A stretch of DNA of 64,000 nucleotides from Heterohyrax brucei (GCA_028571685.1 CM053142.1:65621296-65685295); one strand, 5' to 3'. Shown: positions 1 through 11,630, numbered from the stretch's first letter. The notes: generated by a model from the letters alone, not told the origin. Translations and numbers: made by a program.

Positions 1-116
1 CAGCACATTCCTGCTTTCCACCCTGTACTTCCCGTATCCTTTCAGCCCACTCCTGCCCCACTTCACCTCTCATCTCATCTCTAGAAAGGAACTGCTCAGG
101 CAGCCTCATGTATATA

Positions 117-483
117 CGAGGTCCAACAATTAAGTGCTCAGACTTAATTGTACCATTGTCTGTGAGGGAGGTTGTAGGCAGTAAACAAATAACTGTACTC
201 TAACACTTTCACTACTCACCTGATCTGGGCCCCAGTGACTTTTTCATAATATTGAAAGGATGACAATTTGATAACATTCAAGACATCAAAAGTATACAAA
301 GACAGCTCTGATAGCCATTCCAGAAAAAGAGTTCCAAGATTGCTTTGAAGGGTGGACTAGGCACTGGTGTCAGTGCACAGTTTCCCAAGGGAAGTACTTC
401 AAAAGTGACCACAGTGATATTCAACAGTGAGGTATGCAGCATTTTTTCTAGGATGAGTCCATGAGCTTAATTGGCAGACCTTG
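117..483 (+). mobile_element. Mariner-type DNA transposon, internally deleted, inside L1
   Basis: The element is flanked by TA dinucleotides (115-116 and 484-485), the Tc1/mariner target duplication. The ends are imperfect inverted repeats (CGAGGTCCAACAATTAAG against CAAGGTCTGCCAATTAAG). The interior keeps the tail of a transposase: a YSPDLGPSDFF-like segment near 216-245, related to the YSPDLxPxDF motif of mariner transposases, then an EKEFQDCF-like piece. At 367 bp it lacks most of the ~1.3-kb parent. It interrupts the 3' UTR of the surrounding L1, so it inserted after that L1. Confidence 0.75.
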
Positions 484-2740
484 TATTTAAAACAAGAAGG
501 ATATTCTTCACTAACATTACTCTATGTCTTACACAGTCCAGTCCAATCTTTGAAGAATTGGCTTTGGTACTGGTTTCAGCTCTGGACTAACAGAGATTCT
601 GGGGGCCATGTCTTCAGGGAACCCTCCAATCTGATGGACCATCAAGTGTGGTCTTTTAATAGTGTTCTATTTCTACCCACCCATTTGTTTCCCACTACAT
701 CAGGGACTTTATGTTATGTTCCTTGTTGGGGCAGTCAGTGGTGGTGGCTGGGCACCATATAGTTCTTTTGGTTTCCTGCTGATGTAGTCTCTGGATTATA
801 TGATACCTTCTGTTTGCTGGGCTCATATTTTCCTCATGTCTTTGATGTCCTGTTTCACCTCTGCTCCAGGTGGATTGGCACAAATTGATGCTACTTACAA
901 GGTTACTTGCTAGCTTCTAAGACCCTAGACGCCACTCACCAAAGTGGTATGCAGAACATTTTCTTAAAAAAAAAAACAAAAAACTTATGCCAGTTAGCCT
1001 AGATGTCCCCTAAAGTACAGTCTCCAAGACCCCTGTTCCGCTACTCTGTCATTCAAAATGTTGGGTTGTATTTAGAAAACCTTTTAGCTTTTGTAGTCCA
1101 GTTGTTCTACTGTGTGCTGTCACTCCCTTCACTTAACCCAATACCTATCTAGCATTTAAACTATGAATACTACTCCCCCTCCCTCTCCACCCTTATAATT
1201 GTAAAAGGTTTTCTTCTGTGCTTAAACATTTTCTTAAGTCTTTATAGTGGTGTTTTCATACAGTATTTGTCCTTTTGGAACTGACTTTCTTCACTCAGCG
1301 TAATGTCTTCCAAATAACTCCATGTTACAAGATGGTTCCTAAAATTATCACTGTTCTTTATCATTGTATAGTATTCCATTGTGTGAATATAACAGTTTGT
1401 TTATCCATTCACTCATTTACAGGCATTTAGGTTGATTCTTTTTTCTGTTGTGGATAGTGCTACAATGAACATTGATGTGCATGTATTTGTTGGTGTGACA
1501 GCCCTTATTTCTCTAGAATATACTATAAGAAGTGGAATTGCTGGGTCATATGGTATTTCTATTTCTAGCTTTTTAAGGAAGCACCAAATCTATTTCCAGA
1601 GTTGTTATGTCATTTCCCACCAACAGTTTGTAAGAGTTCCAGTCTTCTCCAATGTTTATTATTTTGTGTTTTTTTAATGCCAGCCTTGTTGGGGTTAGAT
1701 GGTAGCTCATTATAGTTTTGATTTGGATTTCTTTAATGGCTAATAATCATGAGTATTCCCTCAGTATTTGTTAGTGTCTTCGGTGAAGTGTCTGTTGAAA
1801 TCCTTTGCCCATTTTTCAATTGGGTTATTTGTGTTTTTATTGTTCAGGTTTAGCAGGAACTTGTAGATTATGGAGATTAAGTGCCGATCAGAATCATGAT
1901 AGCCAGAAATTCTGTCCTACTCTGTAGGTAGTCTTTTTACTCTTTTGGTGAAGCTTTTGGATAAGCATATGCATTTGATTTTTAGTTCTCAGGTATCTAT
2001 TTTCTTTTCTGGTGTTTGTGCACTGTTAGCAATATTTTGTAGTCTGTTTATGCTATGTGTCAAGGCTCCCAGCATTGTCCCTATTTTTTCTTCCATGATT
2101 TTTATTGTTTCAGATTTTACGTATTGTCTCTATTATTTTCTTCCATGACCTTTATTGTTTCCAACTTTATGTTTAGGTCTTTGATCTGTTTTGAGTTAGT
2201 TTTTTTGGTACATGGATCTTGTTTCATTTTCTTGCAGATGGATATCCAGTTATGTCAACACCATTTGTTAAAGAGATTGTATTTGCACTGGTTTATGGAT
2301 GTTGGAACTTTGTCAAGTATCAGCTGCTCGTAGGTGGATGATGTTATATCTGGAAGTCAGTTCTGTTCCATTGATTTACGTATCTGTTTTTGTACCAGTA
2401 CCAGGCTGTCTTGACTACCGTGGAAGTGTAATAGATTCCAAAGTCAGGTAGGAAGAGGTCTCCCACTTTGTTCATCTTCTTCAGGAATGCTTTACTTATC
2501 CAAGGCTTCTTACCTTTCCCTATGAAGGTGGTGATTTGTTTCTCCATCTCATTAATACATGCTATGGAGTTTGTACTGGGATTGCATTATAGCTATAGAC
2601 CACTTTGGATATAATAGATATCTTCAGAATGTTAAGTCATCCTGTCTAAGAGCAAGGTAGGTTTCTCCATTTATGCAGGTCTCTTTTGGTTTCTTGCAGT
2701 AGAGTCTTGTAATTTTCTTTGTATAGGTATTTTATTTCAA

Positions 2741-2908
2741 AGGATGGAATACTTCCAGATTCTTTCTATGAATCTTGTATAACCGTGATATCATTAACAG
2801 ATGAAGACAACACAAAAAGGAAAATTACAGACCAGTATCTCCCATGAACTTAGATGCAAAAATCCTCAACAAAATTCTAGCCAATAGAATTCAGCAACAT
2901 TTAAAAAA
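2741..2908 (+). mobile_element. Short plus-strand L1 ORF2 piece embedded in the minus-strand L1
   Basis: This 168-bp segment reads as L1 ORF2 reverse-transcriptase N-terminus on the plus strand: around 2810-2905 it gives [27 protein letters not shown]. The surrounding L1 runs on the minus strand and resumes at about 2909 where it left off. The same ORF2 interval occurs in minus orientation at about 3590-3760. Borders are approximate by a few bases. Confidence 0.75.
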
Positions 2909-3849
2909 ATAATTCTGGTTAGATTTATTCCCATGTATTTTGTCTTCTTAGAGCTATTAATGGTAATGATTTGGTGATTTCCTCTTTGATGGTCTTTTTG
3001 TCAATGTAGAAGAATCCAACTGCTTTATGTATGTTTATCTTGTATCCTGATACTTTGCTGAACTCTTCTATTAATTCCAGTAGTTTCTTAGTTGATGCTT
3101 GTAGGGTTTTCTGTGTATAAGAGCATATTATCTACAAGTAGAGATACTTCTACTTCTTCCTTACCAATTTGAATGCCTTTTATTTCTTTATCTTGCCTGT
3201 TTGCTTAGCTAGACTGTCAACGTCAATGATGAATAGGAGTGGTGACAATGGGCATTCTTGTCTGGTTCCTGTACTCAAGGGAATGCCTTCAGATTCTTTC
3301 CATTTAGGATGACACTGGCTGTTGACTTTGCATAAGTGCCTCTTCTTATGTTGAGGAATTTTCCTACTATGTCTATTTTGGTGAGTTTTTAATATGAATG
3401 GGTACTGATCTTTCCCAAATTTCTTTTCTGCATAAATTGATAAAACCATGTGGTTCTTGTTTTTTGTTTTATTTATATGATTGATTGTATTAACTGTTTT
3501 TCTAATGTGGAACCAAGCCTGCATCCCTGGTATAAATCCCACTTGGTCATGGTGAATTAGTTTTTTGAAATGTTGTTGAATTCTATCAGCCAGAATTTTG
3601 TTGAAGACTTTTGCATCTAAGTTCATGAGAGATATTGGTCTGTAATTTTCCTTTTTTGTGTTGTCTTCACCTGTTTATGGTATCATGGTTATAGAGAATT
3701 CATAGAATGAATTTGGAAGTATCCTATCCTTTTCTATGCTCTGGAATACCTTTAGTAATAGTGCTAACTCTTCTCTAAACTTTGGTAGAATTCTCTGGTT
3801 AATGGTATCAAACTTTTCCCTAAAACTCACTAGACTGGGTCCAGTGTAG

Positions 3850-4084
3850 AACAAGTCAACAGGAGTACTCTGTGGAGGGAGATAGGCTCATGTCAAATGA
3901 AAGACTCAGATCTACACATGATAGGTTACACGAAAAGACTTAGCTTTCAATGATGTGGTGCTGGAGGCGGCTGTGGAGGGACGAGTGGATTCTCCAGGCA
4001 ATCGCTTCCACTGAAGATAACATCCACCAAACTCCAGACTGGGGCCACGATGTAGTATTACGGCTGCTTCACAGGCAGGTTAGG
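3850..4084 (+). mobile_element. Possible RTE (BovB-like) 3'-region fragment
   Basis: Frame 3950-4135 starts MMWCWRRLWRDEW, resembling the C-terminal WCWRR motif of RTE/BovB LINE proteins, which also occurs after the reverse transcriptase of the RTE copy near 57240. The rest is too diverged to assign. It sits between the truncated L1 and a separate L1 5'-end piece. Confidence 0.35.
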
Positions 4085-4285
4085 TCTGTGAAATACTATG
4101 TATTTCTGGTGCTATTCTCCCTTCTCCTTTGCTAAGTTCAATTTTTCAACTTTCCCTTTCAAGTTCAGGGCTCCTAGGATGTCATATATATTGGATTCTT
4201 TCATTCTTTGGGGTTTTGGTTGTTAGAGGGGTCATGAGAAATGTCTACTCTGCCATCTTGGCCCAATCTCTACCCTTCTTTTATG
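4085..4285 (-). mobile_element. L1 5'-end fragment, minus strand
   Basis: On the minus strand the segment begins with a variant of the L1 5'-terminal sequence, GGGCCAAGATGGCAGAGTAG, which holds the YY1-type AAGATGGC box that starts L1 5' UTRs. About 200 bp of UTR-like sequence follow. It may be the 5' end of the same L1 as 1-3845 with ORF1 and the endonuclease lost, or of another copy. Confidence 0.5.
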
Positions 4286-4429
4286 TTGTGGATTTCATAT
4301 ATTACACTGAAAACTTCATTAGAAAATGTTAGTCTTTGTTTTCAACCATCAAAGATGTTTTAAAGAACCCAAGAGGGGAATATTATATCTAACCAGACAT
4401 TTACCAATTCTATTGCTCTTCCTTTGTTC

Positions 4430-6430
4430 CTGATATTCCAAATTTTTCCCTGAAACTCATTTTCATTTTATCTGAAGAGGTCATTTTAGCAATATTTCCA
4501 GAGTAGGTATGCTGCCAACAAATTAGCCCAGTTTTCATTCGTTAGAGAATGTCTTCATTTTGCCTTCATCCTGAAAGGTATATTTTACTGGACATAGAAT
4601 CTGGTTTGGCAGTTCTTTTCTTGTAGCACTTTAAAACGATTGTTCCATTTCTTTCTGGCTTCCATGGTTTCAGATAAGAAATCTATTGTCATTCAAATGG
4701 TTTTTCCTCTTACTGGTCATTTTTTTTTTTCTCTTGCTTCTTTCAAGATTGTTTTCTTTGTCTTTAGTTTTCAGCACTTTGATTATGAAACATCTAGGTG
4801 TGGATTTTATTGAGTTTATCCTGTTAAGGTTTACCAAGGTTCTAGGATATAATAAGTTCATGTCAATACAGTCATGAGTAGCTTAAAATCCAGATACGTT
4901 CAGTGAAATAGGACGTTATGTGATTTGAAAGTTGTACAAATACCTAAGTCTTTGGGACATGAGGCTCCTAAGTGCACAGGCTTGGGAGCTTCTGTGTGTC
5001 CAGGGGTTCAGGCAGCTCCCACTGTGGATGCTTCAGGTAAGTTATTGGCCAGTTTCTGTCCAGGGCACAGACCTATAATGCCCTGAAAGTCGTGTCAGAG
5101 AGGCTCTGAGCACAGGCTGGAGCAGTTTGGGAGCAATCTTTGTAACTGATTCTGCTCGTCCTCCCTCATCAGCTGGGCCCCATTATGCCTGCTGACCTTG
5201 AGCACTCAGGAGTATGATTGCGTGACCACTTCACCAAGTAGCAAGGTATCTGTTCCCATGAGTAGCATGGTGAGCTCACTGCCAAGGTCAGCTGTAGGCA
5301 TTCCCCAGAGGGCATGTGCCAGACCCGGAAAATATAAGTGGTTGGATATTGCCCAATCAGCTGTTAAGTAGTAAACAACTGTACATAGCTTCATATCATT
5401 CACTGTATTTTGGAAGTTCTCAGCCAACATTTCTTCACATATATTTTATGCACCACATTCTTTCTACTCTTCTTCTGGGATTCTAGTGACACAAATGTTA
5501 AATTTTTGGCGTTTTATCATAGGTACGAGGTTCAGTTAAATTTTTAAAAATATTTTTTCTCTGTTTATCAATGTGGAAAATTTCTATTGATTTAAGTTCT
5601 CTGACTTCTTACTTATCCTCATTCTGCTCCTCATCCTATTTAGTGTGTTTTTATTTTTGAGATTGTAGTTTTTAGTTCGAAAATCCTCATCTTGGTTCTT
5701 CTTTATAGCTTCTATTTCTCTTCAGAGTATTTCTAATGTTTCATTCACTTCAAGAGAGTTTGTAATTATTTTGTGAGGAAGTTTTAGAACAGCTGCTTTC
5801 AAGTCTTTGTCATGTAATTTCAAAGTCTGTGTCATCTTGGCACTGGCAAGTGTAGATTGTCTTTTCCCAGGCAAGTTGAGCCTTTTTTGGTTCTTTGTAT
5901 GATAAATGTTTTTGGATTTTATCAGGACATTTTTTAGTAGTATGTTATCAGATATTAAGTTTTGTTTAAATCCTATGGAGAATACTGATATATATATATT
6001 TTTTAACAGCCAATCTACCCAGTTGGTTCCAGGACACAAGTTCAGACCAACCTTCTATGGGTTATAACTTCAGTTATCAGTTCAATTTTGAAAGCCTATT
6101 CAGTGCTATTCTGGTTTGTTTCACATGTGAGTCATTCAGTGGAGAGTCTTGGACCCAGGTAGTGGTAAATTCCTTAGTACAGTTCTCAACATCTTGAGTA
6201 TAATGCTTAGGACCAGATCTATGCTGGGACATCTCAGAAGAGTTCATAAACAACTTTACGCTGTAGCTTTTGAGCCATCCCTTTCTTTGAGTTTCCTGAT
6301 ACTCTCCTTTATCTTCTCTTTTTAATCCTCTAGTCAGAAATTTGGAAATTGGTTACCACACATCACTGGATTCTTCCTGTGACTGCCATTTTCTTTTGTT
6401 TTGTTTCCCTTAGCCTAGGAAAGCATCCTC
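4430..6430 (-). mobile_element. Old L1M-type LINE remnant, split by an unclassified insert
   Basis: T-rich antisense sequence with phrases typical of ancient mammalian L1 (for example around 4545-4680 and 5480-5980) is recognisable but heavily diverged. It is interrupted from about 4868 to 5405 by non-L1 sequence. No intact ORF remains; the small frames in this stretch are chance. Confidence 0.5.
4868..5405. other. Unclassified ~0.54-kb insert in old L1 sequence
   Basis: The sequence on both sides reads as one old L1, but this block is GC-richer and unlike L1. I cannot see clear LTR ends, a poly-A tail or a convincing target duplication. It could be an LTR fragment or other unrecognised repeat. 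Confidence 0.4.
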
Positions 6431-6439
6431 TGTCATTCT

Positions 6440-7160
6440 TTGCTTGGCTAAGTACTATTGAATTTCTATGTTTAAAATTAAATGTCATTTTCTACTAAAA
6501 GCCTTTCCTTAATTTCACATCAATTTGTTCTCCTCCTTATTCTCTCGTAGGATCCATCATGCTTTATAATTACATATATGTTTGTTTAGTGATTTAACAT
6601 ATATCTTTCCTAGTAGACAGATAAATCTGTCTTTTTAACCATTATATAGTATTTCATTATTGACCTTTATACAGTGCATGGCATACAACAGATAATAAAT
6701 ATTTACTTAATTCTATTTTCCTTTCATCCACCCACCCAACCTTCAACTCCCTATTTCATTCCAAAAGTGATATTAACATCTTATATTCAAATATGGTCTT
6801 GCTATGAGGCATCACGTTTTATCTTTTTGTAACTTTCTATCATTTGCAATGTATTTTCACAATTCCTTTTTTTTTTTAACCTGGTTCTAGGAAAAGGGCA
6901 TAAAGAAAATAATCATACTGATAGGTAAGTAAACTGAGATTAAAAGAGATTAAGTAAATTCCCTAAAATTATGTTTACACAATAATGGAGGTTATGGGTA
7001 GGATGAGGATGAGGCAAATGAGGTGCCTATGGGGCAAAATTTAAGGACATACTTCTGCTAAAGATTGTACAGGCACTTGTGAATACTTGCGTAGCACTGA
7101 GAGTGGGTACCTCCTTACATTTTGCGTTTTTTTATATCTTGCTTGCTTCATGCTTGTCTT
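6440..7160. repeat. Old SINE/LINE remnants (L2/MIR-like) in intergenic DNA
   Basis: Around 6660-6705 (GGCATACAACAGATAATAAA) the text resembles the 3' end shared by L2 and MIR. Around 6920-6965 a GTAAACTGAGATTAAAAG stretch resembles the antisense MIR core. The rest of this stretch shows nothing I can name. Confidence 0.35.
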
Positions 7161-7164
7161 GGTC

Positions 7165-7691
7165 TATGCAATGGATCTTATTGTGTCCCCCCAAAAATAT
7201 ATGTAGCCGTGTCACTGGGCCAAGATTCCCTGTGTTCTATGACTGTTCTGTATTTTGTGATGGTCCTGTGCTGTATGTTAAAGGATTAGAGTGAGATTGT
7301 AAATCTCTTTATAAAATCACCTCCCTGCTCCACTGCAATGGGAGTTTCCCTGGACTATGGCTTGCCTCACCCTTAATCCTTTCCTCCTACAAGAGATACA
7401 AGAAAAGGAAAACCAGCAGAGAATCAGGAGCCTCACACCATCAAGAAAGCAGCACCGGGAGAAGAGCATGTCCTTCAGATCAGAGGTTCCTGTGCCAAGA
7501 TGCTCCTTGGACAAAGACTGATACAATACTGGACTTTCCTCCTGAGCTGACAAGGGGGAAAGCCATCCCCTGGAGTGGACATCCTGAATTTGGACTTGTA
7601 GCCTACTGGACTGTGTAAGAATAAACATTCCTTTCTTAAAGCCATCCAGTCTGTGGTATTTTTGTTAGAGCAGCACTACCTGACTAAAACA
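7165..7691 (+). mobile_element. MaLR/MLT1-like solo LTR
   Basis: The 5' part has ATGGATCTTATTGTGTCCCC and the 3' part has AATAAACATTCC (poly-A signal near 7620), then a TGTGGTATTTTTGTTAGAGC stretch ending ..TGACTAAAACA. These are the usual landmarks of ERVL-MaLR LTRs. No retroviral internal region flanks it. The 103-residue minus-strand frame across it is not a gene. Confidence 0.55.
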
Positions 7692-7699
7692 GTCTGCTA

Positions 7700-8390
7700 G
7701 TGGTGAACTCAGATTTGTCTGACTCTAAAGTTGTCTTCACTGTTTTGACAGAGACCTCTATATAACTGTAACCACCCATGCACTCAGATCTTACCTATAT
7801 TAGTGTTTTGATGAAATTTGGAGTCACAGAGATCTGAGTTTGAGTCCTAACTCCTCTACCTACTAATTTTGGGCAACTGGTTTTTCCTCAGATGCAAAAT
7901 AGATACAACATCTATTTCAAATGCTAGCTGTAAAGATTAAAACTATATAGTATAGGCATGGCAGTCTGCTGGTTGTCTTTAATATTTGTTATCCTCTTCT
8001 TACATAAGACACAAAGCCCCCTAATTTTTAGCTCAGTACCTGTCATGCTAAAAAGGACTCGTTTTTCCAGAATGGAAAATGTGATTATGTTCTAGCCAAT
8101 GCAATATGAGCAACAGTCATATGTATAACTTTTGAATTGTGTTCAGTTCTTGCCTTCCCCTTCTTGCTGGCTAAAATGCATGCATAGTGACATGCCATTT
8201 TGAACGATGAAAATGATGGCAACATCCGAGAGAGGGCCAAACAAAAGATAGGATCTTGGAACTCTTATCAGACTTTACAGAGCAGAACTGGAACTCTAGC
8301 TTGAATTTGACATAGCAGTAAAATAAATTTTTACCTTGTCTTCACCACTGTAATTTCAGACTTGATCACAGGAGTTAAACTGGTGCTCTA
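7700..8390. repeat. Intergenic DNA with one MIR
   Basis: 7825-7960 reads as a plus-strand MIR (GAGTTTGAGTCCTAACTCC, then a GGGCAACTGG segment). 7965-8390 is AT-rich and may derive from an old DNA or LTR repeat, but I cannot name it. Confidence 0.45.
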
Positions 8391-8932
8391 CAAGATCCAC
8401 AAACTTAATTGTTCTAATTTATACATAATTCTTTGCTGAATATCACTATAGTCACCTTCAAGATACTCCCCTTGAAAAGCTATGAACTGATGCCAGTAGC
8501 CCACTCTTCAAAGCAATTTTGGAACTCTTTCTGGAATGGCCATTGTGCACAGTAGCAGACTGGCAACTTTGCAAACTTAATTGTACTGTGTCTGAGGGAG
8601 ATTTTAGCCAGTACACAAATAACTGTATTGGAAAACCCTCCCTACTCACCTGATCTGGTCCCCAAAGACTTTTTCTTTACCCAAAGATAAAGGCAATGTT
8701 GAAAGGAAGACATTTTGATGATATTCAGGACACTGAGGGTAATACAATGACAGCTCTGATGGACATTTCAGAAAAAGAGTTCCAAAATTGCTTTTAAGTG
8801 CAGCCTAGGCACTGGCATTGGTACATAACTTCCCAAAGGGAGTACTTCAAAAGTGACTGTAGTGGTATTCAGCAACGAGGTATGCAGCACTTTTTCTGTG
8901 ATAAGTTCATGAACTTAATTGGCAGTTCTCAA
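8391..8932 (+). mobile_element. Fold-back mariner derivative with long inverted arms
   Basis: 8570-8932 is a paralogue of the mariner at 117-483, including a YSPDLVPKDFFF-like transposase remnant near 8643-8680 and an EKEFQNCF-like piece. In addition 8420-8565 is the inverted copy of about 8750-8885 (both contain TTGCTGAATAxCACTA on one strand or the other). The element therefore begins with an inverted copy of its own 3' end and can fold into a ~150-bp hairpin. A TA precedes the left end (8389-8390). Confidence 0.65.
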
Positions 8933-10241
8933 AAACTTAAATAGTAGGTAAAGTGACATAAGACTTGGAAGATACTAATTGGTGAATAACTGGTTAGATA
9001 TCACTTTATTCAAATATTTTCTAATAACTATTCAGTAGAGTATTTGACAGTTACTCTTTTAAAGCTCATTTATTAACACAAATACACCTTGAGATTTCCT
9101 CTATGTGTAATACAAACTCTTAGATTCACCAAAGTTCCATGGTACCGGGTGCAGGACGATCTGCAGAGGATGTACTTAGGACACAGATGCGGGCTTTACA
9201 AGGACAGTTGACTTCAAGGCTAGAACTATTTTGGATTTAACACCTGAAAACCTTCTATAAAATCTTAGGAAAATTGAATAATGTATGATAAATATTGTTT
9301 TAAATTGCATACCCAAGCTTGCCAGCCAAGTGCCGTCGAGTTGGATCCGACTCAATAATTAAAATTTTGAGGAGCAGAACAAAATGGGTACTGTAGAGAG
9401 TGAACTGTCTCATATAGTTGAGACAGATTGCTAATTTTTAATATATTGTTATACTTAATGCCTACCCAGGGACAGGAAGATGGGGTATTGAGCCCAAATG
9501 GGATAGGAAGTTGTAACAGAAGTCTGTGTAAGATAAGAAAGAGCCATACTCTCAGTGAAATAATAGGATTTTAAAACTTCAGTCATGTAGTGTAGGAAGA
9601 TAACTATAAAACTTGAATTTCTCTTCTTGGGATCAATGTAGAGGGAGAAGTCCATGACATAAGTACATTTAGGGTTCAAATTTGTACTGATTATAGGTCT
9701 CAGGAATAACTAATTGTAAAAAAAAATAACATAAAACTTGATTGTGGGCCAAGAATAACTTTGGGCAGTCTAAAAGAAACATATGCCAAATCTTTCTAAG
9801 GATTACACTCTTAAGAATTTAAAATAATTTAATGTTTTGACAGAGATAAATATTAAGCATTTCTCAAATGACTAAAGCCATAGAAAGAATATAAAACATA
9901 AGAAAAAATAACTATTATGGAAAAAGGCTAGCATATTTAAAAAGAATTTCTAAACATAAAAACAGTATAGAATTTCTAAATGAAAAATCCTATGGTTCTT
10001 TTAATTGAAGGTAATCTAATTAAACAGAAAACTAGACAAAAATTAAGGAAAACAATGAACTGAAGACAGCCAAAAGGAAATGACTTAGAATGTAGCAGAA
10101 ATGGGGAGTAGGAAAGAGAGATTCAGATACTGAGAAATTCTGATGAGGGAAATGATACAAACACAACCTTGAATTAAGTACAGAAGATGGGCCAATAGAA
10201 GGACATTATGCTAGACAGTCTGTCATGTATGCTCCACAGCT
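8933..10241. other. Intergenic AT-rich DNA, no gene seen
   Basis: Apart from a 33-bp SINE-tail fragment at 9321-9353, nothing here is recognisable. The 74-residue minus frame at 9455-9679 has no family resemblance. Confidence 0.5.
9321..9353 (-). repeat. AfroSINE tail-only fragment
   Basis: It reads GCCAGCCAAGTGCCGTCGAG then TTGGATCCGACTC, the reverse complement of the SINE 3' end ..GATCCGACTCGATGGCACTTGGC. Nothing of the tRNA-like head is present. Confidence 0.7.
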
Positions 10242-10904
10242 ATCTTAGGCAGGGTTCTTTAGAGAAGCAAAACTAGTGAAGTATATAAATATGTATATTA
10301 AAAAACCCAAACCAAACTAATTGCCACTGAGTTGATTCCAACTCACAGTGACCCCATAGGACAGAATAGAACTGCTCCATAGGGTTTCCAGGGCTGTAAT
10401 CTTTACAGAAGCAGACTGTCATATCTCTTTCTCTATATCCTGAGAGAGATTTATATGAAGGAAACATCTCACACAGTTTTATAGGGTGGAACATCCCAAA
10501 TACATGGATCAGACTACAGACTTTTCCTGATTCACGTAGCCTCAGGAGCTGGTGAATCCAAGACTATCAGGTCAGACAGCAAGGCTCTTTCTCACAGACT
10601 AAGAAAAACAGTGAATCCCAGAATCAGCAGGCAAAATGGCAGGTAAGCTGCTAGTTCATGTGCCAAGAACCAGAGTTCAGATGGACAAGAGCCAGCCGTA
10701 GGATCCAGTGTGAGTAAAATGTCAGTGCCAGAAAGTTCACTTATATCTGATGCAGGCTACACACCCAAGGAAACTCCCTTGGCTACTTACAGACCCCATC
10801 ATGGAGGTTATTGCATCATCATATGACTGCCAACATATGTCATAACTGCCAAACCGCTGAGAACCATGGTACAGCCAAGTTGACACAGAACGTTAACTGT
10901 CACA
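10242..10904 (-). mobile_element. LTR-like element, minus strand, interrupted by AfroSINE
   Basis: The minus strand runs from TGTGACAGTTAACGTTCTGT at the right end to ..GAGAACCCTGCCTAAG at the left. This is a repeat I know from eutherian genomes, with a TATA-rich 3' segment (GAGAGATTTATAT). A related plus-strand 5' piece is at 21480-21825. The TG..CA ends and promoter-like AT block suggest an LTR, but I do not assign a family. Confidence 0.5.
10299..10430 (-). repeat. AfroSINE, minus strand, 5'-truncated
   Basis: It begins AAACCCAAACCAAACTAATT and GCCACTGAGTTGATTCCAAC, the antisense SINE tail, then GACAGAATAGAACTGCTCCA and the TCTTTACAGAAGCAGACTG variant of the body. The tRNA-derived head is lacking. 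Confidence 0.8.
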
Positions 10905-11140
10905 ATGGCTAAACTCACAAGGTGTTTCAGAAAATCCATAAATAACTAAAAGTTTTTCCCTGATGACCTGTCAACTTGCTTTTGGCCTTTTACTGTTTTA
11001 AGTGAATAAATTACATGCTGTGTATTTATTGCTTTCATTTGAAGTTAAGTTTTTTTCTTCCTGAAATAATTTTCTAAAAATTCTTTTAGTGAGCTTTGTT
11101 AGTTGAAAACTCCTTCTTTAAGCATGGGTGCAAACATTTA

Positions 11141-11390
11141 GACTCCTGACTACCAGCCAAAATGTTGACAGTTCAAACCCACCTGAGGCATTTTGAAAGA
11201 CCAGGCCTGATAATCTGCTTCTAAAAGATCACAGCCTTGAAAATGCTAGGAACAGTTCTACTTTGCTCACATAGGTTTTGCCATGAGTTGTAACTGACTC
11301 GATGGCAACTAACAACAAAATCGTTCTGTTGTTCATAGGGCCACTGTGAGTCAGAACCAACTTGATGGCACCTAACAACTACTATCTAGT
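11141..11390 (+). repeat. AfroSINE variant with doubled 3' tail
   Basis: A degenerate head with a B-box-like GACAGTTCAAACCC is followed by a body variant (TGATAATCTGCTTCTAAAAG) and a tail ending GATGGCAACTAACAACAAAA. A second tail follows at 11321-11390 (GTGAGTCAGAACCAAC..CACCTAACAAC), so a second truncated copy abuts the first. Confidence 0.7.
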
Positions 11391-11399
11391 ACCTACCTA

Positions 11400-11630
11400 T
11401 CTGAATAACTTAAATGGTAGTTCAGTTGGGTATAAAATTTTGTGTTAGCAATTCTTTTCTCTTAGCTCTTTAATAATTTTCTGGCTTCTATTGTCAGGAA
11501 GTCTCCTATCTTTCACAACTTTTTTTTTTTTTTAATTCCTCTTGAAAGATGGATTATTTTGTGGTTTTGCCATGAAGGGTCTACAGGTAGATTTTTTACT
11601 TTTCTGTTCAGATCTTAACTTACTTTCTTT
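11400..11630 (-). repeat. Old L1-like fragment
   Basis: Antisense L1-like text (GGGTATAAAATTTTGTGTTAG..) with a T-run at 11521-11534. It is too short and diverged to place. Confidence 0.3.

Larger units (their letters stand above)
1..3845 (-). mobile_element. L1 LINE, minus strand: 3' UTR and C-terminal half of ORF2, degenerate
   Basis: Read on the minus strand, 1-116 and 484-1140 match the 3' UTR of the L1 copy at 50650-60117, and 1145-3845 matches the C-terminal part of L1 ORF2. The clearest stretch is 3180-3626, where the reverse transcriptase fingers and palm show [16 protein letters not shown] and [12 protein letters not shown], the usual [10 protein letters not shown] motif mutated. 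ORF2 sequence stops at about 3845, so the endonuclease half is missing. The element carries a nested mariner (117-483) and a 168-bp L1 piece in the opposite direction (2741-2908). Stops and frameshifts are frequent, so it is dead. Its 3' end lies off the left edge. Confidence 0.85.

Noticed and set aside
5722-6039. 105-residue minus-strand frame
   Set aside because: It falls in old L1-derived antisense sequence and shows no known domain.
7317-7628. 103-residue minus-strand frame
   Set aside because: It lies within an LTR-like repeat, antisense.
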